Assembly (NCBI GenBank): GCA_002150815.3
Contig: NDFF03000011.1
Span: forward strand, 744,001-808,000
Reading direction: 5' to 3'
DNA length: 64,000 nucleotides
Origin: Grammothele lineata
Lineage: Eukaryota > Basidiomycota > Agaricomycetes > Polyporales > Polyporaceae
Shown: positions 23,711 to 35,027 of the stretch, piece after piece
Position numbering within the stretch: the stretch's first letter is position 1
Layout: each line of letters opens with the position of its first letter
Notes under the pieces: generated by a model
What the model saw: the letters and a program-made list of their open reading frames with translations, nothing else
Told to the model about the DNA's origin: nothing
The model's database searches: none
Made by a program: the position numbers and the translations under genes

Positions 23711-25904
23711 TCACTGCCCGAGCAAAGTAGCAAAATATTTGCCTATGCCAGTGGCGCCAGATACGAATGCGCCAACGTAACCATCCGGCCTCACCACCAC
23801 TACGCTCGGCCCATCGTCGTCAATCCGGTACGCCCGACGGGCGAGGCCGTCCTTGTCGTGGTACACCTTTGCTCCGTCGTTGGTCTCTGCTAGAACTCCT
23901 GGTTGAGGGGCCAGGACGACAGTCTGCACTGTCCCAGCCGGATACGTCTTGGCGATCTGGGCCACAGCAGCAACTTCCTCGTCCTCGGCGACACTTATTG
24001 AGAATATCAAAACCGTATGGATGCTCGGCTTGAATACCTCGAACAAAGACGTTGTCGTCCCGTCGATGCTCACCAGGCCGGGAACTTCAGGGGCCCGGTC
24101 GCCTGCGCGCAGATCAGAATCAGGACCGTAACCCTGGTATGCGAAGGCCTTCATTTCTTCTTCAGTCTTTCCGCCGTAGCCGCGCTCGTCGAGAACGACA
24201 GGGCTGTAGCGGTAGTTGACTTCGAGTTGTGTCAGTGCGCGGTTCCGCCACTGAAGGAATCGCTCGTTCTTCCAAGAATCTTGGCTTGCGGAGGAGACCG
24301 TTTGTGTGTACAGATTGGTGGTCGCGTTCAGCATCTGTGCGACCACAGGGAGCCGTTCGATGTCGTAAGTAGCGAGGAGCGCGGACGAGCCGAAGCCCTT
24401 ATATGCAAGAGCCAGTTTCCAGGCCAGGTTATACTTGATGAAGATGTCAATATCGTACGTTGCAGAGGTCAAAACTATACACCTACCGCATCTTGCACAC
24501 TCGTGTTCAAACCTTGCCCTCCGGTTGGTGAGTGCACGTGTGCAGCGTCTGTGCCATGGCAATTAAAGATGGATTGTCTGCGAAGGCAGCTTGTCTCATA
24601 CCTCCTGCAATGAATATGCGCCCTTCGTGGAATTTGTTGGCCATTCTCATCTTCGGTCTATGAATGGTAAGCTGGCGGTTCACTATCTCATATTGCGCTC
24701 GCACTTACTTCCAATGCCGGAGCGTCGATATCTTCGTGAAGACGAGATCCTTGCGCCCCGTTGTCTCATAGAAGAACTCCACAAACTTGACTGGATCTAC
24801 TAGGTCTACCGGATCATAGTTTGTGCAAACAATGCCAGTATAGAATCCGCCCTCTTGCTTGGGGCGCGCCATAATCCTATCCAATGCCGGTTCGCTTAAG
24901 TTGTTCACTGCATCATAAACTGCTTGAGACTTACATGACTTCCCCAGGTTTCGCCCAAACGTGCCAATACTAATGTGGACGGAATCAAACGGTGCCTCGA
25001 AACTGCACTAAAGTTAATGATACGCTCACATCTTGCGGGGGTCCATGTTCAAACTCGCATTCGGCCCACACAGCGCCATCGAGCTCAACCGTCTTCCCTT
25101 CGAAAGTAGCGCCGATCAGCTTCCGCGTAATACCTGCCGTCCAAGCAATGTCAGCCCCAGCGCAGCCCGAGGACTTCCGACTCAACATGCCTCTGGCTCC
25201 GTCGGCTCCGACGACGTATGCAACTTCCACTTCTTCCGAACTCTCTGTTCCGTCTTGGCTAACTTTCTTTAGTATGACTTTGACACTTTCGGATCCTTGT
25301 TCAACGCCGACGGGCTCCGTTCCGAGCTCAACCTGTACGCCATAGGTTGCAAGATGGGTACGTAGGACCCTTTCCGTGAGGTATTGGCTGACAACAGCAA
25401 CAGCCTAGGACACAAGGACGGCGTGAGTATGCTATACTTAGGCTCGAAGACCGGTGAGGCTCGTACGAAAGGTCTGTCGAATGTTGGTTCATCCTGTTCT
25501 ATGACGTCCCATTCACGGATGACCTCTGTTCCACCAGGTAGCTTGTAGGCCCTCATGGGGCGAAGCGGAGCCGATACTTTGTGTATGTCATCCAGAACTC
25601 CGAGCATTTTGAATATCTCAAGAGTCCTGGACTGGTCGCCAAAGGCCGGGGGCATAGTCTGTGAGTATCCACCCGTATCTACTACTGATCACACCTACAT
25701 GCAGGCCACTCCCCCGGGACATCTGGTGGAACTCGGCGGCCTTGTCGACGATGCGCACGGGCACTCCGTTCTTCGCAAGCGTAAGTGCTGCCATTAGCCC
25801 GGACGGACCAGCTCCAACCTGGGAGAAACTTGTGAGTGAATGTATCATGTAATGCTGGTCATAGAGGTGCTCACAATTAGGATAGGAAGGGCGGTAGGAG
25901 CCAT
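23711..25904 (-). CDS. FAD-dependent aromatic monooxygenase B
   Basis: Exons 25875-25904, 25699-25818, 25467-25631, 25191-25404, 25030-25133, 24935-24969, 24709-24876, 24602-24657, 24487-24548, 23711-24433; 558 aa. Start MAPTALPILI, then GAGPSG, GADGAR, VFIAGD-type GD motif (IFIAGG before the splice), and a C-terminal thioredoxin-like domain beginning RAGDRAPEVPGLV. Same class and exon plan as A. Intron 4 (25134-25190) has a GC donor, is 57 nt and has no in-frame stop, so retention would insert 19 residues beside the FAD-contacting DG motif. B and C are closest relatives and lie in a 3.1-kb duplication. Substrate unknown. Confidence 0.9.
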
Positions 25905-25984
25905 GATGACAACGTTATGAGGGTTGAACGTTGAGTGGGGCTGAATGGGAGCTGTTGTTGTCTCCATTGCATGTTCGCCTGGGC

Positions 25985-25990
25985 TTTATA
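25985..25990 (-). promoter_or_regulatory. TATA box of monooxygenase B
   Basis: TATAAA on the minus strand, 80 bp before the start codon. The same element occupies the same place before gene C. Confidence 0.5.
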
Positions 25991-26620
25991 GCGCCGCACT
26001 CTGGCGAGTCTCACTGAGTCACAATTCGTCTTCTACAGCCGTCGCCGGTGTTTCATGTGGGTTCCGGGGCCATTGGATGGTTGCGAAGACGCGCGGAGTC
26101 GGAGCAGCACGGACTACGGCAACTAGAGGTGAGCACGTGCGCATCTCAGGATAGATTACCGCTGAAGTACTTCTTGCTTCGCATAGGAATCTCGCCCCCG
26201 ACGTTCACAGAAGGCCGGGCATTCGGCTTTGGTATATCGGGCATACGGTCTTAAGTGGGTGTCCTCACTCTTAAGTATATCCCCACATCCCGATTCCCGA
26301 CTCACACAGTGCGTTAATCTTTGGTCGAAATCCGATATATACTTTTTAACACTGATTGCGATGCCTTTTAACAGGACAAGAATTGTCGATTCATCGTCAC
26401 TCTGTTACAGGCCGCTTCCGTTGAGACACGAAACGACCTTGCTGGTGGTCCGTTATGTGGCTGTGCCGCTGTTTTGAGGAAGAACATTCTGCTTCCGAGT
26501 CCCGGTATCATTGATCACTCACGTTTTATAGTATGCTATGCTCAAGGAGCTGTGCACAGCTGCATATTTATGCTCTGGGAACGCACGCCATCAAAGACAT
26601 AGTCATCACTATACAGCTGG

Positions 26621-28689
26621 ACGGCTAGGCAAAGGAATTCCCGGTCGGAGTCGGTGTCCATCTCACGGGCCAGATCGCGACTTCAAACTTCACATTGTGA
26701 TCAGCTGTCGATGGCCTGCACCTTTTCATTACCAGAAATGAAAGCGCAGTTCAACGAACGCGGGTTTAAATGCCCCCGAAGTACGTGCTTTGTGGCAGGT
26801 GGTATGCACCGTAGCCGAGCAATTCCGGCGCAGCAGTGGATACGTTATACGTACCCCGCACGAATGGGTGAAACGTTGACAAGGACGACACTGAGGTACA
26901 CGCCTGGAAGTTGGTAGTGGTGCATAGAGAGTACGACATGTAGGGCCAAGGGGGACAGGCTGTTTACGACCGAAGGGCCATCGCAACTTATCGAAAAGAT
27001 CTTACCTCCAAACAGCTTCTAAGGCATATAATCCCCAAGTGTTAAGAGATCTGCTTTCGTCTGTTAGGAAATCTAGGAAGGGAGGATCAAGGGGACCAAG
27101 TGAGATAAGGAGAATCCTTTGAGGAGCGTTAGCATGCTCGGGTTTCTTAGAATATGTCACACAATTCCGGCTGCCTTAGGCAAATCTGGTTATTGGTGAA
27201 AAGCTCAATGATTATTATTGTCTACGACTAATACATGACATGTTGCAAATCCCAGACGGAGATCGGGTCCGGGTAGGGGAAAGAGGCATCGAGAAGAGAC
27301 AGCCTCGCGGGATTGAACGCGAGCTGCGAGGATAGCAGGTCACGCGCGGAAGATGTGAGATGAGTTCTGTACACTTATAGCGTGTGCGAGACGCGTGGAC
27401 GAGGGGTGCAGGAAAAGGGAGGGCGACATTAACGGTGGCGAGACGCACCTGTAATACGCTCGCGCGCACCCTGTAACCTGTACCGGGAGTGGGGTACCCA
27501 ATCCCTACACCAAGGAACATGACGGGGATTTCTGTTGCCGCCTCGGGGAAGCGCGGTGTTTGATGATGCTGGCGCGGGGGGGAGGCTCAAGGAGCTGGCT
27601 GCGTAGACGTCCGTCGACGCGTCTGTCGCGAGCACGAGCGCAGACGTGATACCTGCTGACAAGCTCGAACAGGGCTGCGAAGTGAGCGTGCACGCTTCGG
27701 TCAGCAGGGGCAACCACGACAGAATCTTTCAGGTCGTCGTGGTTCTTGAACAGCGTGGTGTGCAGACGCGCGCCCGGGCGAGGGCGGTGGATGTCGAAGA
27801 CTTCTAAAGCACCTTTAAACCTGCAGTTGAGGATGGCACCAGGGGCAAACACGTCGTGGATGCAACTAAAAACGTCGCGGATCGCCGGGCCGGTGAAACA
27901 GAGGTGTGCGGATTGTAGCGAAGGTACTAAGATCAGCATATGTCGTATGAATTGGAATGCGTGAGATGGTACACACCTGTAGCTCTGAATAGGGTGTACA
28001 ATGAAGAAAGGAAGAGACTCGCACTAGAGAAGCCTTTAGAATAGCAAGGAAAATGAAAGACAGGGAGAACATACATGAGAGCCGACCCCAATATTTGCGC
28101 AAGGTGCGAACTGCAAAGCGCAGGCCCCAGATGAGAGGGTGAGAACGAGGCCCACTGCGCCACGCTTAGTTTCGTGGACGACGTAGGGGAGCGGGTCGGG
28201 AGTGCCGATGTTGAGAAGGGCGGGCACGGTCGGGGACACGTAGTATTGCACAGGAGCCGGTACTTGAGGTATACCGCCAGAGAACGAAAGCTGTATGCAC
28301 TGAGGGCGGAGGCGGAGGAGCCGTGGGGTCGGTAGCCGTAGCGGAGAACGAGGATGAGAGTGAGCTTGGTCGTCATTATGGCTGAGAGGAAAAGAGTTCG
28401 GAAGGTCCGAAGCGCCCGAGCATTGTGGCCAGAGGTTCGGCCGCCGGCGTTCCGGTACTCTTGCTCTCCCTATGTGCTGATCTCGATGTCACGTCGCCTC
28501 CGCCGCTGCTCCAGGCAAGGGCATTCGCTCGCTATTACATTCACATGTCTCTCGGACAAGGCATATCTAGCGCGTATGCACTGGCGTACTTTAAGAGGTC
28601 GTTCTCTTCATCAAGATTCTTGTATTGGCGATGCTCTGTAAGCTTCAAGGTGGCCCAACCCAGCACGTCTGTTCATCGAGACGGTACCA
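26621..28689. other. Spacer between the two duplication units
   Basis: It contains the second 180-bp dispersed repeat (26781-26960) and an unrecognised possible coding region at 27505-28376. Otherwise nothing. Confidence 0.45.
27505..28376 (-). CDS. Unrecognised possible gene or gene remnant
   Basis: Two minus-strand open stretches might be joined by introns: an upstream one around 28036-28251 (with PLPYVVHETKRGAVGLVLTL) and a downstream one at 27505-27939 (with RDVFSCIHDVFAPGA and FAALFELVSRYHV). The downstream part has balanced, protein-like composition. I could not build a single model with consistent splice phases, and I recognise no family. It may be a decayed gene caught between the two monooxygenase duplication units. 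Confidence 0.25.
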
Positions 28690-28878
28690 TGAAGGTAAAG
28701 GGGGGTCGCTGAGACAATTCGATGGGCAATCCGAGACTAAAATTGAAGGCGAAGCCAAGAAACTCGATGCTAGTGAGTAGTGTTCTAACATCAACTACCT
28801 GCTAGTATGCGCTCATCATGCTAATACTAGTACGGCCCTCTCGAATACTTGAAGCGAACCAGATGTTCCCCGAAGTCA

Positions 28879-31076
28879 CTATCCGAGTATCGTAGCAAAG
28901 TATTTGCCGACGCCAGTGTTGCCAAACACAAATGCACCAATGTAACCATCCGGCCTCACCACCACTACACTCGGGCCATCGTCGTCGATCCGGTACGCCC
29001 GGTGGGCGAGACCGTCCTTGTCATGGTATACCTTCGCCCCTTCAATGGCCTTGGTCAGAAGTCCAGGCTGAGACGCCACGACAACTGTCTGCGCGGTCCC
29101 AGCCGGATACGTTTGGGCGTTCTGGACCACAGTAGCAACTTCCCCGTCCTCGCCCGCGCCTGTTGCGAAGACCAAAATCGTATGGACGTTCGGTTTGAAG
29201 ATTTCGAACAACGTTATCGTCCTCCCGTCGATGCTCACCAGGCCGGGAGCTTCAGGAGCCCGGTCGCCGGCGCGCAGATCCGAATCAGGACCGTAACCCT
29301 GGTATGCGAAGGCTTTCATTTCTTCTTCGGACCTCCCGCCGTAACCGCGCTCATCGAGGACGATAGGACTATAGCGATAGTTGACTTCGAGTTGCGTCAG
29401 GGCGCGGTTCCGCCACTGAAGGAATCGCTCGTTCTTCCAAGAATCTTGGCTTGCGGAGGAGACCGTTTGTGTGTACAGATTGGTGGTCGCGTTCAGCATC
29501 TGTGCGACTACAGGGAGCCGTTCAATATCGTAGGTGGCGAGGAGCGCGGACGAGCCGAAGCCCTTATACGCGAGAGCCAGCTTCCAGGCTAAGTTATACT
29601 TGACAAGCATGTCAGTATCGTGCGTTGCAGAGGCCAAAACTATGCACGTACCGCATCTTGCACGCTCGTGTTCAAACCTTGCCCTCCTGCTGGTGAGTGC
29701 ACGTGGGCAGCGTCTGTGTCATGGCGATTAAAGATGGACGGTCCGACGCGGCGAAGGCAACTTGTCTCATACCGCCTGCAATGAATATGCGTCCCTCATG
29801 GAATTTGTTGGCCATTCTCATCTTTGGCCTATGGACGGTAAGCTTGCGGTCCCCCGCCTTTATAATGCACTCGTACTCACTTCCAGTGCTGAAGGGTCGA
29901 TATTTTCGTGAAGATGAGGTCTCTGCGCCCTGTTGTCTCGTGGAAGAACTCCACAAACTTGACTGGATCCAACAGATCGATCGGATCATAGTCTGTGCAA
30001 ACAATGCCTGAATGGAATCCGCCCTCGGGCTTGGGGCGTGCCGTAACCCTGTTCAACACCGGTTCACCTTTGTTCAGCGCATCATCAGCTGAAGTTGAGA
30101 CTTACATGACTTTACCAGGCTGTGCCCAAACGTGCCAATACTAGCGAAGACAAATGTACAGTGTGCTTCGGAATCTGCAACAGAACTAATGGTTCACTCA
30201 CATCCGGAGAGGGTCCATGTTCAAAGTCGCATTCGGCCCACACTGCGCCATCCAGCTCAACCGTCTTCCCTTCGAAAGTAGCGCCGATCAGCTTGCGCGT
30301 AATGCCTGGCGTCCCAACAATGTCAGCCCTGGTGTAGAATGGGGACCACCGACTCAACATGCCTCTGGCTCCGTCAGCTCCGACGACATATGCAACTTCC
30401 ACCTCTTCCGAAATCTCTGTTCCGTCTTGGCTAACTTTCTTCATTGTGACTTTGACACTTTCGTTGCCTTGTTCGGCGCTGACGGGCTCCGTTCCGAGTT
30501 CAACCTGCACGCCATAAGTCGCAAGATGGGTGCGCAGAACCCTCTCCGTGAGGTATTGGCTGACAACAGCAGCAGCCTAGGACACAAGGGCAGCGTGAGT
30601 ATACTGTACTTAGGCTCGGAGATCGGTGAGGCTCGTACGAAAGGTCTGTCGAATGTTGGCTCATCATGTTCTATAACATTCCATTCACGGATGATCTCTG
30701 TTCCCCCAGGCAGCTTGTAGGCTCGCATGGGGCGAAGCGGGGCAGATACTTTGTGTATGTCATCCAGAACGCCGAGCATCTTGAATATCTCAAGAGTCCT
30801 GGACTGGTCGTCAACGGTCGGGCGTGTCGCCGGTTAGCATCCACTTGCATCCAGGACTGACCACACGTACGTGCAGACCGCTCCCCCGAGACATCTGGTG
30901 GAACTCGGCGGCCTTGTCGACGATGCGCACGGGAACTCCATTCTTCGCAAGCGTGAGTGCTGCCATCAGCCCGGACGGGCCAGCTCCAATCTAGGCGAAA
31001 TTTGTGAGTCGATGGGTCCTATGATACCGTCTATAGATGTGCTCACAATCAGGATAGGAAGAGTGATGGGAGCCAT
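28879..31076 (-). CDS. FAD-dependent aromatic monooxygenase C
   Basis: Exons 31047-31076, 30871-30990, 30639-30803, 30363-30576, 30202-30305, 30106-30140, 29881-30048, 29773-29828, 29652-29713, 28879-29598; 557 aa. Start MAPITLPILI. It carries the class A hydroxylase motifs: GAGPSG, GADGAR, the GD motif split by the exon 8/9 intron, and the thioredoxin-like C-terminal domain from RAGDRAPEAPGLV. Sister of B. Intron 4 (30306-30362) again has a GC donor, 57 nt, without in-frame stops. Intact despite being a recent duplicate, so it is probably under selection. Substrate unknown. Confidence 0.9.
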
Positions 31077-31155
31077 GAAGAAAACGTTATGAGGGTTGAG
31101 TGGGACTGAATAGTGGGAGCTGTGGTTGTCTCTATTGCATGCTCACCCAGCGGGC

Positions 31156-31161
31156 TTTATA
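31156..31161 (-). promoter_or_regulatory. TATA box of monooxygenase C
   Basis: TATAAA on the minus strand, 80 bp before the start codon at 31074-31076, as in gene B. Confidence 0.5.
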
Positions 31162-31916
31162 TCATTAGACTCTGGGGGGGTCTCTTCCGGTCAAGATTCG
31201 CCTTCTACAGCCATCGTCGGTGTTTCATGCCGGTTCCGGGCGGTTGGGTAGTTGCGATGACGCGCGGAGTCGGCACGGCTTGGGCTGCGGCAGCTGGAGG
31301 TGAGCACGTGCGCTTCTCTGGATAGATTACCGCTGAAGAACTCCTTGCTTCGCGTAGGGGTCCCGCACCCGACGCTCACGCAAGGTCGTGCATTCAGTTT
31401 TGGTATATTGTGCCCGGGCATACAACCTTACATCTCGACTCGGAAGTTCATATGGTGCGCGAATCCCTGTTCAAAAGCCGATTTCTTCTTTCTCGCACTA
31501 ACGAAGTATATTTGAAAGGGGTAGGAATTGTCAAGTCATTGTCATTCATTTTACAACCCGTTTCGGTCGAGATAGGAAATGAGGTGCTGGTCATCCGCAA
31601 CGTGGCTGTGTCATTGGAATGTGGAAGGAACTCCGTCTCTCAGGCTCTGCTTCCGACACTGATCACTCACGTTTCACAGTACGCTGTGCTCAAGACGCTG
31701 TGCGCAGTCGCAGCTTCACGCGCTGGGCACGTACGCCGTCAAAGACATAGTCATTACTATACGTTATAGATAGAGGGCAAGACAGAGGAATTTCCCGTTA
31801 TCGGTAATTATCTCATGGGTGAAATTGTGAGTTCACACTGCTATCTGCTGTTGGGATACAATATATAACCTTTGTGCAAGACTATCGTACAGTACTGATC
31901 AGATCCGGCTCGCCTA

Positions 31917-34145
31917 CTACTTGAACACTTTGCCGAAGTACTCCCTGGCGCCATCGTGGCCGTGCGCGAATGCTCCGACATACCCGTCTGGCCTAACAAT
32001 GATTACGACGAATGCCTCACCAGTGACGTGGTATGCACGGGCCGCAAGACCGTCCTTGTCATGGAACGCCAACACCCCTCCGATCGCTTTCGGGACGTTG
32101 TCGCGGCCAAGGATAACAACTTGGATAGTTCCCTTGGGGAATCCTTCCACTTCATTTACCACGTCTCTGGCCTTTCCATCATCGCACGAGGTCGCGAAGA
32201 TGAGGACGGTATGGAGGTTGGGCTTGATGAGATCGAAGAGCGATGCCTTCTTTCCCATGGCGTCAACCAAGCCTGGGGCCTCCGGCCCGCGATCACCGGC
32301 ATGGACGCCGTCTACCTGCCCGTATCCCTCGTATGCAAGGGCCTTCATGTCGTCATCGCTCCGGCCGTCAATACCTCTCTCGTCGAGAACGGCAGGGCTC
32401 CAGCGATAATTGACGTCGAGCATCCAGAGCGCGTTGTCACGCCACTGGAGGAAGCGGCTGCCTCCACCCTGTTCAGGATCATCCGTTTCCTTTGTTTCGT
32501 CGTTCTTTTGAGCGACGACGTGCTGGTAGAGGCCGCTCGTCTTTAGAAGCATCTGAGCAACTACCGGGAGGCGCTCGATCTGGAAGGAGTCGAGGAGCGA
32601 CGGCGCGGCGAGACCCTTGCAGACGAGCGCCAGCTTCCATGCGAGATTGAACTGGGTGAAACTGTGAGTGTCTCTTCTCGTTTACGCGTAACTCAAATGT
32701 ACTTACGGAGTCTTGGACACTAGTGTTCAAGCCTTGTCCGCCAGTAGGGGAGTGAACGTGTGCAGCGTCTATGAGGGTCGCTATGAATCGGGACACCCTT
32801 CAAAACTAAGTGGTGTTTCTGAACGAACCTCCAACGATGAAGCAACGGCCTTCCCTAAACTTGTTCACCATGCGCATCTTAGGTCTCAAATGGTGCGCAT
32901 CAACAATAACACTCTACCTTCCGCTCGGAGGGACTCACTTCCAGTAAGTTATCGTATCGATCTTCTTGAAGACGATGTCCTTACGACCCGTGGTTTCGTG
33001 AAAGAACTCAACGAACTTAACTGGATCGACGAGATCCACAGGGTCAAAGTTGGAGCCAACAATGCCCATATGGAACATCCCGGTGTCGGACTTCGGGCGC
33101 ATGGAGATGCTGTCGTGTGCGGTTACGAAATTCCACAAAGGCCGAAGGATCGGGGAACGACGCACGTAAATTTGCCCGGTTCCGCCCAGATGTGCCAGAA
33201 CTGATGCAGAACTGAAGTGTCAGCACGTATGTATAGGGCACAGTGGTGAAGCACTCACGTTATTTGTTTGACCCTCTACCAGGCATTCCGCCCATACTTG
33301 CCCGTCAGCTTCTTTCGTTTGGCCTTCGAATGTCGCGCCAATGACCTTACGCATGATGCCTAAGTAAGCGTCAGCCGATCCCGTCCTACCATAATATCCA
33401 ATGCAGACTCACCTCTGGCACCATCCGCGCCGACGACGTACTCAGCTCTGATTTGTTCATAGGTTTCTCCACCTTTATCGTCAGTTTTCTTCAAGGTCAC
33501 GCTCACTCCGCCCGCATCTTGCTCTATCGAGGACGGCTCGGTAGACAGTTCCACATGAACACCAAAGATTGCAAGATGTTTGCGTAATATTCCTTCGGTG
33601 AGGTACTGGCTCAGCATCAGGCCCGTCTATAACCAACAAGGCATGTCAATAGCACCACGGCGTACACTCTACTAATATAATTTTATCACTCACGTACGGC
33701 CTGTTAGGCGTCGGGTCGGGCATTTCGATCAGCTTCCAGGTACGCAGCACTTCCGTGCCTCCTGGCAGTTTGTACGACCTCATCGGGGGAGGAGGGACCC
33801 CTGTGTTTAACACGTCTTCGATTACTCCAAGAAAACGGAAAACCTCGAGCGTCCGAGCCTAAAGTCGGGTATTTGCGGAGTCGGTCAATAAAAATGGTTC
33901 GCGGGTGTGGAGATGCTGGAATACCCACATGGATGCCGTTGCCGCGCGAAGTCTGGTGGAAGTAGGAGGCCTTGTCGATGATGCGGAAGTTGATCCCGTT
34001 GTGCGCAAGTGTGAGTGCAGCTGCAAGGCCTGCGGGTCCTGCGCCGACCTGAGGGGATATCATCAAATGAGGAGGCCAGTGGAACACCGTGTATAGAACG
34101 TGGTGCACATACGATTAAGACGGGGAGAGCTTCGCTCGATGACAT
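31917..34145 (-). CDS. FAD-dependent aromatic monooxygenase D
   Basis: Exons 34113-34145, 33929-34048, 33694-33858, 33413-33626, 33259-33359, 33166-33200, 32939-33109, 32829-32884, 32707-32768, 31917-32651; 563 aa. Start MSSSEALPVLI; motifs GAGPAG, GADGAR, FIVGD with HVHSPTGGQGLN, and C-terminal RGPEAPGLV. Same exon plan as A-C, one codon more in exon 7 and one fewer in exon 5 than B and C. Intron 4 (33360-33412) has an ordinary GT donor, unlike the other three. It is first in the array in transcription order. Substrate unknown. Confidence 0.9.
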
Positions 34146-34212
34146 GGTTCGTGTGGCACAAGAGTAGGCAGAGGAAGTAGTCGAGCCTGTGATGACCCAG
34201 GTCGTACGCTGG

Positions 34213-34218
34213 TTTATA
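34213..34218 (-). promoter_or_regulatory. TATA box of monooxygenase D
   Basis: TATAAA on the minus strand, 67 bp before the start codon. Confidence 0.45.
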
Positions 34219-35027
34219 TGCACCCACGGCTTCCTCAGGGTCTGGAGCATCTGTCGTTAGAGTCTCTGAGAGCATGTTGAAATTCCCCGCACGCATATCC
34301 AGGCACGTACGGCTTTCTCGTGAATTGTTCCTTAAACCGGGTATCCCAGGATCAACCGTGCTTTGCAGCGTGGCCCTATGATGATTTGGTATCATGGGTG
34401 CAGACGCCCAATTGTCGCTGAATGTATGAGAGAAACCTTGAATGAGACCACAGAATACTCACGGGAACTTATTCAATCGAATCTCAATGAAGTCAGCGCG
34501 ACGCTGTGCGCCTTCGAGCGCGGTATGTCAAAGACGTCATCTGAGAGAGCATATCCCCCCTCTAACAGACAGGGAGGTATGATTGCGCCACCTTCTCTCC
34601 ATGGACCGCCGGCTTATCAGTCGCTGAAATGACGTTCGGTGCCTACCCGTGGGTGCCCGGATTACGACTCTGAGAGCAAGTAGATGCGATGTTGATCAGA
34701 AAACGAAGAGAAGAGCTATATTCTAGAACATCAATGAAATTCTACTTCAAATGAATCTCAACTCTAACCAGAAGCACTGCGGCTGCACCGACCTGGCCAA
34801 CTCCGCGGAACGGGAGTAGTAATCATACACAATTACCACTTCCGGAAGGGGGTGCGTGTCCAGTAGTGCCTGAGCGGAGCTGCCGGATGCGGGCCGGGTC
34901 GTCGATGACCTCATCGATGCGCCGCCACTGGTGCATCCTCCGCCGGTGCGCGTAGTACGAAGTGGGGCCTTGTGCGGAACGTTGGCCTCGATATCCGAGG
35001 TTGTCTCATTCTGACCACCACTGCAGC
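34219..35027. other. Divergent intergenic region D / PTEN
   Basis: Shared upstream region of monooxygenase D (minus) and the PTEN gene (plus). No gene or clear site beyond the D TATA box. Confidence 0.5.

Larger units (their letters stand above)
23540..26620. repeat. 3.1-kb segmental duplication, unit with gene B
   Basis: Matches about 28690-31770 at an offset of about 5.17 kb, constant over the gene. Similarity extends about 170 bp past the stop codon and about 700 bp upstream of the start codon (for example 26524-26612 against 31670-31763), so promoter and coding region were copied together. Confidence 0.75.
28690..31770. repeat. 3.1-kb segmental duplication, unit with gene C
   Basis: Partner of 23540-26620. 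Exon boundaries and the first nine exon lengths are identical in both units; the last exon differs by one codon. Confidence 0.75.
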
